Positions 49,101-62,541 are shown, numbered from the stretch's first letter. The stretch: DNA of 64,000 bases from Chiua virens (GCA_019787685.1 JAHNUO010000016.1:868001-932000); one strand, 5' to 3'. Made by a program: numbers and translations. Notes: generated by a model from the sequence alone, not told the origin.

Positions 49101-49632
49101 TATTGGCAGATCATGCACTTGACCGTCAATAGGGTTAACCGAGTGTACATACGGCTTGTGATGGGGGTCGAGAAGGTACATTGACAGTGATTGATTGGCC
49201 AGATTAGGATACTAGGAGATGATGCAGATGCAGATGGATGGGCAGGGAGTGAGTGTAAGATGGCCGCGGGCGAGAGAACTGACTCACCTAATAGCCACCC
49301 CAGCCATTTTAACGCGCTCATATACATGACTGTTGATGTACCGGCTGCTTGATCAAGATGTCTCATGGATTGCCACTGATTCCGCTTGGCGCATGGATTT
49401 CACACAGTGGCTGTACGCCGGATTCCGGACTCTGATGCGTTCTGTCAGGAACCGCCACCATCATCATAATGTGGCCGCCAACATCATTATATACAGATCC
49501 TATGCTATCCATTCAAATCCCACACAATCTCCTCGTTTCTTCCGCGACATTACTTCTTTTTTTTCTTTTTTCTCGTTTTTTTGACGGTTCTAGCTCTCAG
49601 GCAGTGTACTCTACCTAGCCAGGCTCGACGAG
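46186..49632. other. Gene-poor region, 3.4 kb
   Basis: Short unrelated open frames only (for example 46358..46795 + and 47608..47934 +). A candidate TATA box (tatata, 49488..49493) and a T-rich tract (about 49553-49581) lie just before the next gene. No transposon or RNA gene recognised. Confidence 0.45.
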
Positions 49633-52600
49633 ATGATGCTCTCTAACTTCATTCGACGAAATGGTAAACGCAAGGGCAAAAAAGCGAACGAATCTCGTTT
49701 CCATTCTCACCAACAATCGTCCTCAATCTTTTCACCGGCCGTATCACCCCCAGTGTTCGACATCCACGAGGAATTTTCCGTTTCATCACCCATTCAGTCC
49801 AAGGGGTCGTTGATGGTGGAACTTGATTTCTCGGATTCCAACGAGGAATGGTTTCCCCCAGAATTGCTCCGAAGTAGGGGCTGCTCTCCACGATCTTCTG
49901 TTCATCGTGCCCAGACCTGTGCTGCAGCGCAGAATACCCACGCAGACTCGCCTGCAGCAGCATCCCGTAGTCAGTCGGAAAGAGTATCTTCAGTGAGTAG
50001 TACCCCTCAGCCATCGGTTTGATTCATTAATTCGACCTTATACTCAAAGGCCGGTGTTTCAATTTTTCGGAAGAAGTCGATACCTGCACCGATCATGATC
50101 CCGAACCTTGTCCCCAACATTGAAATAGGCCATTCGGATAAGTCAGCTGAACCTCCTTCTCGAAACTTTGCAGAGAAGTACACAAGATACATCTACGAAC
50201 CCACCATCTTCCGCATCAGAAGATCTCTCCGCAATCTCAGGGACCACTCTTGCGCGTATGATTTCTTCCTCGTTTGTCCTTTCATCGAGCGAACGCCGGG
50301 GCTCGCGACATCGCAGTGTTGTACGTCAGGACTCCGCGACACTGCCTCGAGGCGAACCCGCTACTCTAGGTGGTTCAGGAAGGTCGTCGCCAGTGCCTCC
50401 AGTACCTTTAGTTCCCACAGTCCTGGTTAGTGCACCGTCAAACCCGAACTATCCTCCGCTACCAAGTCTGGGGAAAGGGAAAGCACTCTGTCTGATTCGT
50501 ACAGCTCTTCTGAAACGACGATCGATCCTGTAATCCCACGACGAATGTCTCGCATACAGGAACTCCCTTCACCGACACCATCAATGTCGACCAGGACCTC
50601 GCACTTCCTTGTCCCCGTTGTCCCCGATACGACATCTCAAAGAAAGGCGGGCTTCATCTCGCCACGTCCTCGAGTCTTCAAGAATGGCGTATTTGATGTG
50701 CCTACAACCGCGGTTGAGGTACCGTTAACTGCTGATATTCAAGGACAAACGCAGCACTCGTCACAGGAAGAGACGTTTCCAAGTCCAAACGATCATAGCT
50801 TGGATGACTTTGATTTCATGGCCCAGGAATACTTGGTACTTATTATTTCTCCTTGTTCAGACTCGAGTGCCTCATCTCGCACCTCAGCATAGTGACACAA
50901 TTCGTGGGCAGCGGAGACGTATGATTGGCGGAGCAAATCTTGCTCGGAAATATTGTAAAAGTTTCTTCGTTTCACTCCGAGATTGAAGCTGAGAAAAATT
51001 TCACAGCTAAGAAAAAATTTCCTACGGAACTTGCCCTTCCCCGCCATCCAGGCGACAGTAGACCTTCCGCGGCCTTGTCAGATCATGACTACGGCGAGTT
51101 ACTCAACTACGACCTGACCCTTAGCTTTGGGTCAGCTAACTCGTCACACTCATCACATACTCCGTCCAGCGGATCGGCGCAAACATTCCCAGAAACCCCT
51201 ATGGGCATCTCGCCGCTCTGGTCACCAACATACGCTTTGCTTCCGAGATCTGAGAAAAACCAGGTATTGCTGAGACATTCACCAAGTCCAAAATCTGCCG
51301 GCCTCCGGTCAGCGAAGATATATTCTAGTGCAAGAGCCGCAACGCGCCAGTTGGATAAGAAGAACCGCACTGTTGTGTTACGCAGGTCGCAGTCATCTCT
51401 GTTACCTTCTGCGGAGGTGAAGGAAGAGGTGGGGATCACGGGCGAAACAAACGCGTCACCGGCGGCGAGGGCGGAACCAAAGAGCGCTGTTGAGCTCCAA
51501 TCTGGTGTCCGTCCTCATCCACTTGCTCACATCTCGACCTCCAGCTCCTATTTGCTAGAGGAGGAGGCTCTGCAAGCGCTTGCAAATGGCTCATCTTTGA
51601 CCTTATCATCGATTTCTGTCCTTTCTCTTATCGATGCATCTATCCGATCACCGACCTCTGTGCCCCTTCCCGCGTCACCCGGCGCGACTCCTACCTCGCC
51701 CGCACTGACTGAGGATACCATGGTGTCTTCATCGTCAGCGAGCCCACCTCAGCTGTCCCCTACTACAATTGTTGTCGGCAAATCCCGTCTTTCAAAATCT
51801 CCGTCGTCTTTCCCGAATTCATGGGGATCTTCGTTCCTACCCTCCCCATCTCCCCCAGTCTCATTAGAGGAGTTGCCTTCGGAATCCCCCCCTCCAGTAC
51901 CAGTCACCGCTTCCTCCCGCGCCTCAGATGATTCGATCCCTCGATCCTTCTTCCCACCTCCACCATACCATACAGTAGTATCGGAGAGAACACTATATTA
52001 TCCTGGTTGCACGACCTCGCCTTCCTTTTCGCAGATACCCCCTGCTGATCCCGCTTTTCAGCATAGCCGACAAGCTTCCAGCGCCTCCTCACAGTCCTGT
52101 CCCAATATGCGGACTCGCGCAAGAAGACGTCCACCACTCCCCATGGGTCCAAGAAAGCCGAGTGGGCCTGGATCGGTTCTTGGCCCATTTGTTCATAGCA
52201 GAAGTGGCTCCATCTCTTCTGCTGAAAGTGGTGATGGGACTGGAGACCTATGGCGTAAATTACAATCTATTGTTTCAGAGCCTTCTCCCAAGTTCCATAC
52301 GCCTCCACCCAAGTGGCGAGGACTTACGTTGGAGGCCGCTCAATGGACGTTCACGTCGGAGCAGCTCCAAAGAATGGTATCACAGGCCATCCAACAGTCG
52401 TCGGAGGGTTCGTCCCTGCGGTTGTTGAGACTTGAAGTTCTCGATGGGGAGATTGCGGACGAAGTCCATCGTCTAGAGTTGCAGCACACAGACGTCAAGG
52501 CGCAATATAAGACCCTCGTGCGGAAACGGTGGGCGCTCATGGGCACACTGGCAAGCCACATTGAAGGAGGGACGACCGATGGGAACGCAGCCTCGCGCGC

Positions 52601-53507
52601 CATGCAGCAGCTCGCAGACGTGTTACTAGCACTCGACCAACTCGCGGACAAGATGCACGATATCGTCCTTCAACTGTCGCAGCTCAAGAGCTTGCGAGAC
52701 GTTCACAACGCGAGCGCGCTGGCGCTGGCGGTGAGGAAGATCAACGGGGTGTTTGTGCGGCAGATGGCGGAAAAGGAGCGCCTGCACGAGCAAGTGGATA
52801 CGCTTCAAACGGAACGGGACGAGGCATGGCAACACGCCGAGGATATCGCACAAGACTATGATACGCTCAACGAGCGCGTATCGGAGAGTGTGTGGGCGGT
52901 GGGCGGAGACGCTGATCCCAACGACCACGGCGGTGACGCACGGTCCGTGAAGAGCAGCAGACGTTCGACGCGTATCTCGGCGGTACGCAAGTCGAGCTCA
53001 TACCAGTCTCAAGCCGGGCTGCGATCAAGTAAATCCCGATCGGTGCGTTCCTCAATGTCCGCCACGCGACCGACGTCGCTCGCTGTGGATATCCCGCCGG
53101 TCCCTCCTTTACCGCTGAACACGTCGATCGACTCTGCGACGATTTCCATGTCGACAGGTCCAGTGCTGTTTCCTGCGAGGATCCCTTCTTTATCCCCAGT
53201 AGGTTTCTCCCGCAACTCGCGTGGCACCATGACCTCGGGGATATCCGACGCGTTGGCGCTCGCACAGGCCCAACGCGAGGTGTACGAGATGCTTGGACTG
53301 AGCCTGCCGCCCAGCCGAGCGTCGTCACGACGGGGGACGATCTCGTGGGGGCTCGACTTCCCGAAACCGCCTCCGTTCAAGTCTCGACCCATGTCCGCGT
53401 CGCTGGAGACGCGCAAGCGCCGTGTGCGTGAGGACGGTCACTCGGCGAGGCGGAGAGCGATCAAGAGTGTCGTTCTCGATGATGTACGTCCTCTCTTTGT
53501 TTCGTGA
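49633..53507 (+). CDS. Large Ser/Pro-rich hypothetical protein with C-terminal coiled coils
   Basis: ATG 49633: MMLSNFIRRNGKRKGKKANE. Exons near 49633..50022, about 50060-50430, about 50500-50840 and 50925..53507 alternate frame and must be joined by short introns; exact junctions were not all resolved. Most of the protein is low-complexity Ser/Pro with proline-rich patches (PPVPVT, PPPPYHT, RRRPPLPMGPRKPSGPG) that could bind SH3 or WW domains. From about 52300 comes an ordered part: FTSEQLQRMVSQAIQQSSEG, LRLLRLEVLDGEIADEVHRL, then heptad-rich LADVLLALDQLADKMHDIV and EKERLHEQVDTLQTERDEAW. Stop 53505..53507; total about 1,200 aa. It resembles uncharacterised Agaricomycete proteins of polarity/cytoskeleton type. 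Function unknown. Confidence 0.75.
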
Positions 53508-53835
53508 CATCCTTTGCGAGCTCATTCCATGGCGATTTAGCGCCCTCTTGTCAGTCTCAGTCGCCTCACGTTTCTCTGATGAGGAATGATATACTACGGA
53601 CTTAATTTATACTATTTATCCGCCGACCGGTACATCTATCACACTCTTTCATAGTATCATGATCCACTTCGTTCGCCTGACTTCCAATGACTCATGTTCT
53701 TGCGGAAACGCGTGTCTTGGGTGATGCCATTGATGAAGAAGAGGAAAACAAAGCTACTGTCAACAACAACAAAAAAGAAAGAACCGTATCTTGTTAAAGT
53801 AAAAATAACGCAATAAAAAGAGTAAAGATCCACTC
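53508..53835. other. Convergent 3' intergenic
   Basis: AT-rich terminator region between two convergent genes. It includes aacaacaacaaaaaagaaag and aaaataacgcaataaaaag, on which either transcript could end. No gene. Confidence 0.55.
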
Positions 53836-56800
53836 TCAATGTCGTGCACGTTTGCGCCGAATGATGAATTCGTTCGTCGGGCTCGTCTGCGGCACAGTGG
53901 ACGCTTCCTCAGACGGAGACGCCTCCTCAGCCAGTCTAGTGTCGTCGTCTGCGTCTTCCTCCACGTCCGTCTCGGCCACTTCTTCCTCGTCGTCCCGCCG
54001 TCGCTTCAAAGACGGCTTCGGCAGGGGATCTGCCGCAGGAGCACTCGTGCCCGATGTCGACGGCCCAGCGCGCGGTGTCTGCAGTTCGTCCTCTCGTCCT
54101 CTCGGCCGACTCTTGGGCGTGTCCTGCACGTCGCCTTCTCGATCACCATCACCATCACCATCACCATCACCATCACCATCACCATCGTCGCCGTCGCCGC
54201 CTCCAGCATCTACGTCCATATCCACGCCACTCTGCCCATGGTCCTCATCGTGTTCAGATGGCGTCGCCGGACGATGTTCGACCGGCCTTGGCTTCATCTT
54301 CGGTCGTGGACGTGCTCTTGCCCGAGTCTGTCGCGCAGGTACCTCTTCTTCCACTTCCTCGCCTTCCTCAGGCCGAGGTGGCTCCGGCTCCGGCCCACTC
54401 TCCTCGTCACTCGTCCCGACTACACCGCCCTTGGCTCGTCGACCTTTACCACCCGTGCCTATCCCATGAAATGTCAACGGTGGTTCATGAAAACGGTTAC
54501 ATCGCTGAAGCATACCCTTGTGCATGATGGACACGAGCCTCTTTTCATACGCCCGTAGGGGCTCCCACATCTTGGCCGTCGGCTTCACTTCGATCTTGGC
54601 ATCATTCACGAGTTGATCCAGGTACGCTTTTCTACATCCAATCCTCAGCATACCCCGTATAGCAGGAAACGTAGGAAACGCACATGGGCAACGCGTCCCG
54701 GCTCTCCAACCCCTTGAATAACGGGATCAACGCCCTGAAAAACGACACAGCCGCGCTCAATCGTTTCTTGTTCTTGCTCTTTTCACATGCGGACACGTTT
54801 TTGATAGCCTCCTGGAGCAAATCCTTGTGTATCTTGACGATATTCCGGCTGTCTAGTCGGCGTACGATAGCGAGTTGAGCGCCGCGGATGAGGAAGCTCG
54901 TCGCCAGCTGCTTTGCAAGCCCGACCATCCGTTCCTCATCTTTCACTACCCCATCCATCACGAGTGAGGACGACTGCAAGCGCATTATTAGAAAGAGCCA
55001 AGGTAGCACCGTCGATGGGCATACCTCCAATAGTGCCTTTTTGACAACCTCTACGACGATCTCACCATTCTCATTATACATCCCTTCTTCGCGCAGCACA
55101 TCAATGATCACCTTGGTACAGAGATCAAAGGATGGACCGAGACGCCCATGATTGGCAAGAAGAATGTCACTGTGTCTGACATGCACCGCTCCCGCACGAA
55201 TCGCGCGTAAGAATGTCGATATCGTCGCCATGAACTGGTACTCCTGTTCGAGCATTGACCTCGCAGGAGATTGACCTAAATTGATTGGGAGATGAACATT
55301 GAAATCGGACTTAGACGCTAGTTAAGAGCGGACCTGGTTCGACAGAAGATTTCGATCTCTTAGATCTACTCTTGCCTTTGCCTTTGCCATCCTTGCCAGT
55401 CGGCGCAGGTTCTTCTTCAGAGCTGCCATCATACTCAGTCTCGGGTTCCTCATCTTGACTTCGACTGCCGTCCTCCAGCAATTCGGCATATTGCTCGATC
55501 GTGGATTGAATGAAGCTTGCACAACGCTGCTGTAAATCTTCGTCGAGTTGGAGCGAGAGCGGTTCTGTGCGCAGCGCGTCGCCACGCGGTGACGTCGCTT
55601 GACTCGCGTAGAACAAGATATGAAGGTTCATAAGGTTCTGGAATGCCTATCGATCGGAATCAGTATCAGACATACACCACATCACAGCGTCGCAACCCAC
55701 CGCCCGTTTGACAGCTTCACCCGTATTTGACTGTTGTCCGACGACATAATCAACGAGTTTCTCGACAAGTGAGTCACGTTGCTCTCGCAACGTTTGTCGG
55801 AATTTTTCGCTGTCAGGCGACGCGTCCTTAACATCAGGTAAACTATGGGCCTTCCAGATGATATGTAATCCGAGGAGGTGCAAGCCCTGTTCGACCATCT
55901 GTCGATCCGCCATCGATTATCAATCCATGTCCCATGAAATGACAGCAAAATGGTCGTGCTTACCCGCTCTTCTTCTTTGTACCCCAGACGGGCCCTCTCA
56001 ACGAGAGCGGAGACGATATCCCATGCACTGCTCTGTTTACCGCTCTCGTCTTCCTCCATCCATGCGCATATGTCCCTCGAGCCAGCCAACGCACATATCC
56101 GAGCACATACGGCACCCAGTGCGAGTACCTCGTCTTCCGAAAAGGACGCTACTTCGATCTCTTCGCGACCCGCAACGGCATCACGCAACTGCGTCGCCAG
56201 CTCGTCCTCGAGCTCGAGGATCTTCGTACTATTCGTGTTTGTTAACGACGTAGCGGCCATGAAATGTCGAATCGCCGAGACAGCTTTGGTGAGCACGGAC
56301 TGCGATGAATGGGAGACAAACTGTTTCGACACATCGTCCCAAAGACTTTCGTACGCCTACAACACATCGTTAGTCCATTTGTTAACACTGACTCAAGGCT
56401 TATAGACACACGTTGATCATTCGCATCTCGAGGTAGAGGTCGATGTTCATCAGTGGAGGAATGAGCAATACTTGGAATATCCGGTTTTCGTCCGTCTGAT
56501 ATTTGATAAATAACCTCGGCAAACCCTTGATCAGCGCACGTGTCAGGCCAGATACGACCGTTTCTTCGTCATCCTGCACAAAAAATAAACCAACTACAAT
56601 GAGGGCAAAAAGCGATATTCGAACCTTCTTTGAGCTTGCAGACACTAATTTGGCGCGACGCAATGACGCAACGAGTACCTCGAGCAGCACAGTTTCCTCC
56701 ACTTCTGTTAGCCGCCAAGCAGGATCCACTGTGTTTCTTGCAGATTCCACGAGCGAATCAGGCCCGTCCATATCATCGTCTCCACCCGCCGAATGATCTT

Positions 56801-58782
56801 GAAGTAGAACATCCAAGACGCAATCCCAGTCGCTGACAGCGTCAACCTCGTCCCATAGTGCCTCGACAGCCAGCACAATCCGTCCCCTTGGATCGATCCC
56901 ACTTGAGTATGGCAAGTGCATGCGTCGACTTGGCATACCACCACGATCGCCTGCCTCACTGTCCTCCTCAACAGCCTCAGCCGCACGGTCGAGGGCCTTG
57001 CTCCACTTGACGAGCAACATTGCCAACGCTTTGACACCTGCCCTGGCCTTGATATTGTCCGCTTTGTGACGTCTAGGCACGGCAGAGACACGTTCCTCTG
57101 CTACTTCTTGCCAAACGCCGGCCACGAACGCCGAGACAGCCTTTCGTACTCGCGCTTCCGCATCAAAGAGAAGGAGACACATGCGTTCACGTTCCTCATC
57201 TTCGAGAAGTGCGTTGGTGTCGATGGCACTCAAGACCCCGATCACGGCGGTTCGCACACTCAATTCGGTATCCCCACCGGCCATCTCGAGTAATCGTGGT
57301 TTGAAGCGTTCGGTAAAGTGAGTGAGAGAGCCGACGTACTCGGACTGCGCGTAAACAACCGCAAGTGCTCGTACAGCTTCGAGACGGACGGGTGTGCTAG
57401 AATCTGAGAGTACCCAGCCAACGTACCGGAGGTACGACCCATCGAGGAAATGTGCGGGATAGTGTGTAAACCATGATCCCATGGCCTTTACACATTCAGC
57501 GCGGATGCTTGGATCCAAGTCACGATATCTGTGCACGAAGACACTAAAAAAACACTATTGAGATGCGAAAATAGGAAGAATAAGAGTAGTGCATACCCAT
57601 TTACGATTTCCTTGAGATATTCGGCGAGGATAGTCCTTCGTTTTCGAACTTCGGCGGCCTTTCCGTCCAAGTCCTTTTCACGTACGGCAGTGGACTTGTT
57701 GATGGCCTTCCGCTTACGCTCACCTTCTCGCTGTCGACCAACGATTTCGGCTTCCTTCTCGACTGCTGCGGCGACCTGGCAAAGGGCTGTCTCTACTTCG
57801 AGAGCCACAACAGTGGCAGTATGACGGAAGGAACGTATTTGCGAGGAAGACATTGCGATGACCCATGTTTGTAATGTCGTGATGAGATCGGTGGAGTAAA
57901 GCGATCCGAGTTCGGCTGCTGCTAATACGAGACGTTCTATTAGCTCTGAAAGGGATGCGCGAAAGCGTTTGAATGCGGGCAATTTGGAGGTGAGAGGATA
58001 TATTGGCGAATTTTCCTAAGTGAGATGATCAGCTGTGCTGTGAGTGTCTGGTGAGCAACATTACCTGTTTGAGGCCCTCTGTGAAGTTATCGAGTACATC
58101 TACGACGCCGTCATAGTCGATTACTTGGTCTTCGTCGACCGAGTCGTTGCAGCCACATGCACGCAAGACGCAGTTAATCAGCTCCGCCTGAGTGAGTCCG
58201 GGACTTTGAGCGAGAGAGTGGAGGAAGTCTTCCGCGGTGGATTGAAGAGCAGCAGAAGGGTTTAGTATAGCGTCTATTCATCGGTTGGAGTGGCTTTAGC
58301 GGGTAGGTCATAGAGGAGACATACTGAAGAGGGGGTTATCTGCAGCAATTCTTGTATCGGAAGCAACCTTGGTAGGATCAAAGTGACCATTGGCAGGCTT
58401 TGCTTTGGTGCGCCGTGGTTTTGGTGGCTTGGGAGGGGCGGTGGCAGATTTGGCGGTGCGCGGTTTCTTGGAGGGTGGACGTTTTAGTTTGCGCGGTTGG
58501 GCGGCGCGTTTCTTTAGTTTTGATGCGGCAGAGGCTTGCTCCTCGCGTTCGTGCTCAGTATCCGCGTCGGCGTGGTCATCAGTGTCGGTGTCGGAGAGCT
58601 CGGTGAGGGAGTCGTTGTCATCGTCGGGTTGTGGGGCTCGTTTGCGCTTGTTCGGGGACTGGCTTGCTATTTTGACTGAGTTGGAGGTTGAGTGGAAAGA
58701 AGGAAAACGTACAAGAAATGAATTGTTTGACTTGTTTTCTGTCGCGCTGAGAGCGACGGGGCGCAGTAGCGGACTCGACCAT
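53836..58782 (-). CDS. SCC3: Cohesin subunit SCC3 (STAG/SA family)
   Basis: Nuclear HEAT-repeat cohesin subunit that binds SCC1 and DNA and supports loading. ATG 58782: MVESATAPRRSQRDRKQVKQ, followed by an acidic/basic disordered N-terminus (DDDNDSLTELSDTDTDDHAD; KKRAAQPRKLKRPPSKKPRT). The STAG domain lies at about 57500-57980: LPAFKRFRASLSELIERLVL, then LITTLQTWVIAMSSSQIRSF and RHTATVVALEVETALCQVA. The stromalin conservative domain is clear: VFVHRYRDLDPSIRAECVKA, MGSWFTHYPAHFLDGSYLRY and VGWVLSDSSTPVRLEAVRAL. HEAT-like exons follow to about 54640. The C-terminus is acidic and low-complexity (a Gly-Asp repeat, basic patches), ending FIIRRKRARH, stop 53836..53838. At least eight short introns. 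An in-frame Met also lies upstream at 58809. Confidence 0.9.
54142..54187. repeat. (ATCACC)n microsatellite inside SCC3
   Basis: About seven copies of a 6-bp unit. In the coding (minus) direction it encodes alternating Gly-Asp in the acidic C-terminal tail; the plus strand would read poly-His and is not a gene. Copy number may vary between strains. Confidence 0.85.
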
Positions 58783-58917
58783 GAGAGGGTAAATCAACGA
58801 ACGCGTCAATCACGCGTCTCCCTTTTCTTTCTCACCATCCCATACTATCCTTTTTTGGTCATTTAACCCCTCTCAGACAATGTCGTGTCCTCACTTTCTC
58901 ATTTTCTCAGTCTGGAC

Positions 58918-60359
58918 TCAAGTTCCGTGTTGCCAGTTGGTGATACATTCAGCGCGCAAGAATCTTGATCACATCGCAGTGCTGGTCTCTCCCTCGCAAT
59001 TAAAATCGGAAGATACGATCCTTTCATACCTATCGATCTATACGAAGCGCACGATTCTATAGAAGCCGCAGGCGTGGGGATCACTTTATGGTGGCAGATA
59101 AAGGAAGTATTCCAGGAGCTTGGGAGTTTGAGCAAACTTTTGCGCGTGTTTCTGAAAACAGCCAGCACCGTGACTAATCCATCTCAATCGTCCGTCCAAG
59201 TCTGACCGCGTCGTGTCAGGACAAAAGGCAAGACGATCAGACAAACCCGATGACGGATATCTCTGGTACCACAGAGTTTCTCACCGTGAGTTATGCCTTC
59301 CCTTAAGATCCAGCTTGACGTACCCAGAAGGCCATGTTACACCTATGCATCGTCAGCACATGGCAACCATATTGGAAAAGCACCTCCCAGCATTGCGTGC
59401 TGTTTATCCCAACAAACGGCTGGTCGCTTATTAGGAGCCAGAACCGACTTCGACTTCGCTTACCATGCTTGAATTCGCTGACGGAACGACTGCAACTGCG
59501 GATATACTCATTGGAGCTAATGGCATTCGTTCCGCTGTCCGGAAAACGCTATTCGAGATTGCAGCGTTTGAGATGACAAGACCAATTTCACTCAATACAT
59601 TGAACCAATCTTCACAGGATTCCTCGTGCAGGCGGAGACTTTGAGGAAACAGTCCCCAGTTAATCGATCATTGACAGAGTCTACTTAGTTGCCATGTTCG
59701 CAGGCCATCATCAAGGTAATTTCAGTTTACCCTCTGAATGTCGACCTGAACGGTGCGCGATATAGTTCTGTGAGAAGCCGAGTGAGTGGGCTCTGCATGT
59801 CGTGGAACCGCTCCCATTTTGCGTGCGAAAGGGTTCCCCTCATTGGAGATGCAGTACGTCCCGTCTTCATTTCCGTGATCCACCTTAGGCTCACGCCATG
59901 ACGCCTCACTTTGGTGGTGGCGCAGGTCAAGCGATCTATGTGCGGTTTCATCCACGATTTTGCCCGCTGATCCGATACTTAAAGTTAGTGGCTAGGATGC
60001 ATTTGTATTCAGTTAGCGCTCATCCCCTTACATCGCTCGGTCGAATCTCAGAAGTCCTCCGCATTTACGAAGAGATTCGTCTCCCGTTCGCCCCTTCGCT
60101 TGCAAATTTGTCGTTCTCGACTGGAAGCATGTACGTATTCGATGTTCCCGGGTACTATGACGGGACGAGAAAAGTGGATGTGGGTGCGAACGGCATCGGT
60201 GCATACGAGAGAGAGAGCATGGCGACAATATTGAAGCGAGAGATCTGGAGACGATGGGATTCCGTGGAAAGCTCGCGCGATCCTCTGGCCACATGGAAAG
60301 AAGCCGAATCGAAATTGCAGGCATTGGCACATGCAGTGCTCCCTCTTGATTGTGTATGA
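58918..60359 (+). pseudogene. FAD-dependent monooxygenase (salicylate-hydroxylase-like) relic
   Basis: Recognisable pieces in order: GLSLAIKIGRYDPFIPIDLY, then EAHDSIEAAGVGITLW (end of the Rossmann beta-alpha-beta); MHRQHMATILEKHLPALRAV and YPNKRLVAY; a TAG stop (59432-59434); then in the same frame EPEPTSTSLTMLEFADGTTA and TADILIGANGIRSAVRKTLF (the GD/GAxGxxSxVR motif). Later come RVPLIGDA and, after an intron, AHAMTPHFGGGAGQAI, the second FAD-binding motif, and a C-terminus ending HAVLPLDCV (60359). The first GxGxxG is not intact and the middle (59560-59720) is out of frame. An alternative 33-nt intron could skip the stop but would remove conserved residues, so decay is the better reading. 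Confidence 0.7.
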
Positions 60360-60670
60360 TACCATTTCGTACAGCCTGTCGGAGCCGGGGAACGAAGAGG
60401 GGCCGTCCTAAGTAGGTACTGGCATAAACGTTGAATGCTCCCACTGGCAGTGGATGATATTGACCGGGACCACTGGCACTTCTTGCATTGACCATGCCAG
60501 TACCACTCGACACAGAATGCCAAATTTTTGCGATGCGCTCACAAATATCATGAAATATGCACATGCACATGACGCATTCTGCCGACGACCTCAAGACAAA
60601 CCCCAAGTTCTTAAGCGCATAGACCCACGATTGCTCTAGTTTCACTGCCCACGACGACCCCAAAGCTCGA
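60360..60670. other. Convergent 3' intergenic
   Basis: Lies between the monooxygenase relic and the minus-strand membrane gene. Overlapping open frames on the minus strand (60028..60873) have no recognisable content. Confidence 0.5.
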
Positions 60671-62427
60671 TTAAACCTGACTCCCCTCCAAACCTCCCGA
60701 CTCGGACATAGCGGGTTGGTTCGGCCCCGCATCGTCTGCGTCCCTTTCCATAATCTGACCCTCTGAAGCGCCATCTGTGAACGCGATGGTAGACATCTCC
60801 ATCCTATCTTCACCACCACTCGGTTGGGACGATATGCCGAACCCAGTATCGACGCCCTGGCAGCGCCTGGCACGGTGATCGCGATCGTACAACTCTCGAA
60901 TGCCGATGATGAACCGAGGTATGATAGTGCACATGGAGATGTAAGAAAACAAGAATAAGAAGAGCATGCCAGCCGTGCTGATGGTGATGCTTTCGGTGCT
61001 TTGAATCATGAACGTGACGGTGTTGAGCAAATTCCTGCAAGGACAGTTGAATTGACAGTGTTGTGTGACGCGAGACAAGCAAGACATACACGACGAAATA
61101 AAGAATGCCGTCTCTCACAAGCAGTTGGATATATTGGTTAGGCCACCAATGCTTAGTCGCTTTGCCCATTGCAACCTGACTCTTTCAGAGTTTGAATGAT
61201 AGCAAGAACCAAGAGGGCAACACCCAGAATAAGCCGCAGGGAGTTCGAAAGTACATAGAATGCGAGTGGAATGCTGATCGAGAAGATAGTGCCGCAGACG
61301 GAAAAATCCTTGATTTGCACAACAGTAACTAGAAAAAGTGAGGACAGGAGAATTTATGTGAGATCACAAAAAGAAATGTAGTTCGTACATACCTGAGAAG
61401 TCTTTGTTGATAATGTAGTACATCCCCGTGCGGATGAGAGTAATAGCAATGTGTGACACATGAATCAGTAGCAGAAAATAGAGGATCCGCTTGGATCGAT
61501 TCCACATAGCATATACCCTCAAAATCATCACCACTGGAATTCCCCTTCAATGAAGCTTTATAATGAAGAATAGCACAACCCACAATCGGCGGCAGCGAGA
61601 AATACTGGAAACTCCCAAAACATTGTCAAAGTGACCCCGGCACCTTTGAATGGTCATACCCCGTATTTGCACATGGACGAGAAGTAATGGATCCAAGAAG
61701 CACGCACACCTATAACAATTTTAGTAACTATATGGCATGCAGTTTTAATCAAGTTGCATACAACTGGAAGACACTTGTTAAGATCACAATATGCGAATGC
61801 GGAAAAACTCACGTTTACAGGCCCAGGGACAAACGAACTACCAACTAGAAATGTTCCATATCAGCTTGGATGATCTCCGGTAGGATTCTAAACATACCGA
61901 TGGCACTCAAACTGGAGAGCAGGCTTAGTTATCCATGTAGTCCGATAAGCCAAACGCTAGACCTACATCATCTGACAAAGGCCAATGTAACGTGCCTGTA
62001 GAACAGTCGTCACGTGGAAGTACATCCAAGCTTTTTATACACACTACGACGAACATGGTAGACACCCAAGTCCATGTTCTGCACTGTAGGACGGTCAGGC
62101 ATGCGGTACCTGCCAGCGCTTGATAGTACGCTTTCTTACCCAAACATAGTCTATCTTTGAATTCTGTCGGCCTCGAATCAAGACCTGTAGATGAACCACA
62201 TACCTCTCTCGGAAAGGTCAAGACTTCGGTTTTCGATAACACATGGTTTCAGTTCGAAGTGAAAGGACAGAGGACTCCTCACCGTAGTCATATACGAGGG
62301 CAGTCACAATGATCACTAATATGCCCATGTGTAAGATTAGTTACGTACCAAACGTACCAATAAACATACCTGTAACATAGTTGTTTATCTGGAGAAGCCC
62401 CAGTGCGGAAATTAACTCTGAGGACAT
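60671..62427 (-). CDS. DUF6533-type multi-pass membrane protein
   Basis: ATG 62427: MSSELISALGLLQINNYV. An intron (gtatgt..attag) leads to VIIVTALVYDY, another to VLTFPRE: the NYV..YDYxLTFxxE signature of the basidiomycete DUF6533 N-terminus. Following exons give WTWVSTMFVVV and RYIGLCQMM, then a hydrophobic stretch, VYAMWNRSKRILYFLLLIHV and SHIAITLIRTGMYYIINKD. The end is LLVRDGILYFVVY, NLLNTVTFM, TAGMLFLFLFSYISMCTII and PRFIIGIRELYDRDHRARRC, with a cytosolic tail ending GGLEGSQV, stop 60671..60673. Seven hydrophobic helices are expected. Many very short exons make some junctions uncertain. The family is greatly expanded in Agaricomycetes and of unknown function. Confidence 0.8.
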
Positions 62428-62541
62428 GGCGCCAGTCACGCCACACAACTCGAGTCCTACGCCGTGTGACAGAAAACCAAGGTGTCGAGAGAAGCGAGAA
62501 ATATGAAACGATGAAGGTTGGGTTCGGGTTGAACGGGGAGC

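Noticed and set aside
53852..54527. Long plus-strand open frames (Ser-rich and poly-His) opposite SCC3
   Set aside because: They are mirror images of the low-complexity SCC3 tail; the minus strand carries the conserved gene.
60028..60873. 281-codon minus-strand frame
   Set aside because: It lies opposite the monooxygenase relic and overlaps the end of the DUF6533-type gene in another frame; probably chance.
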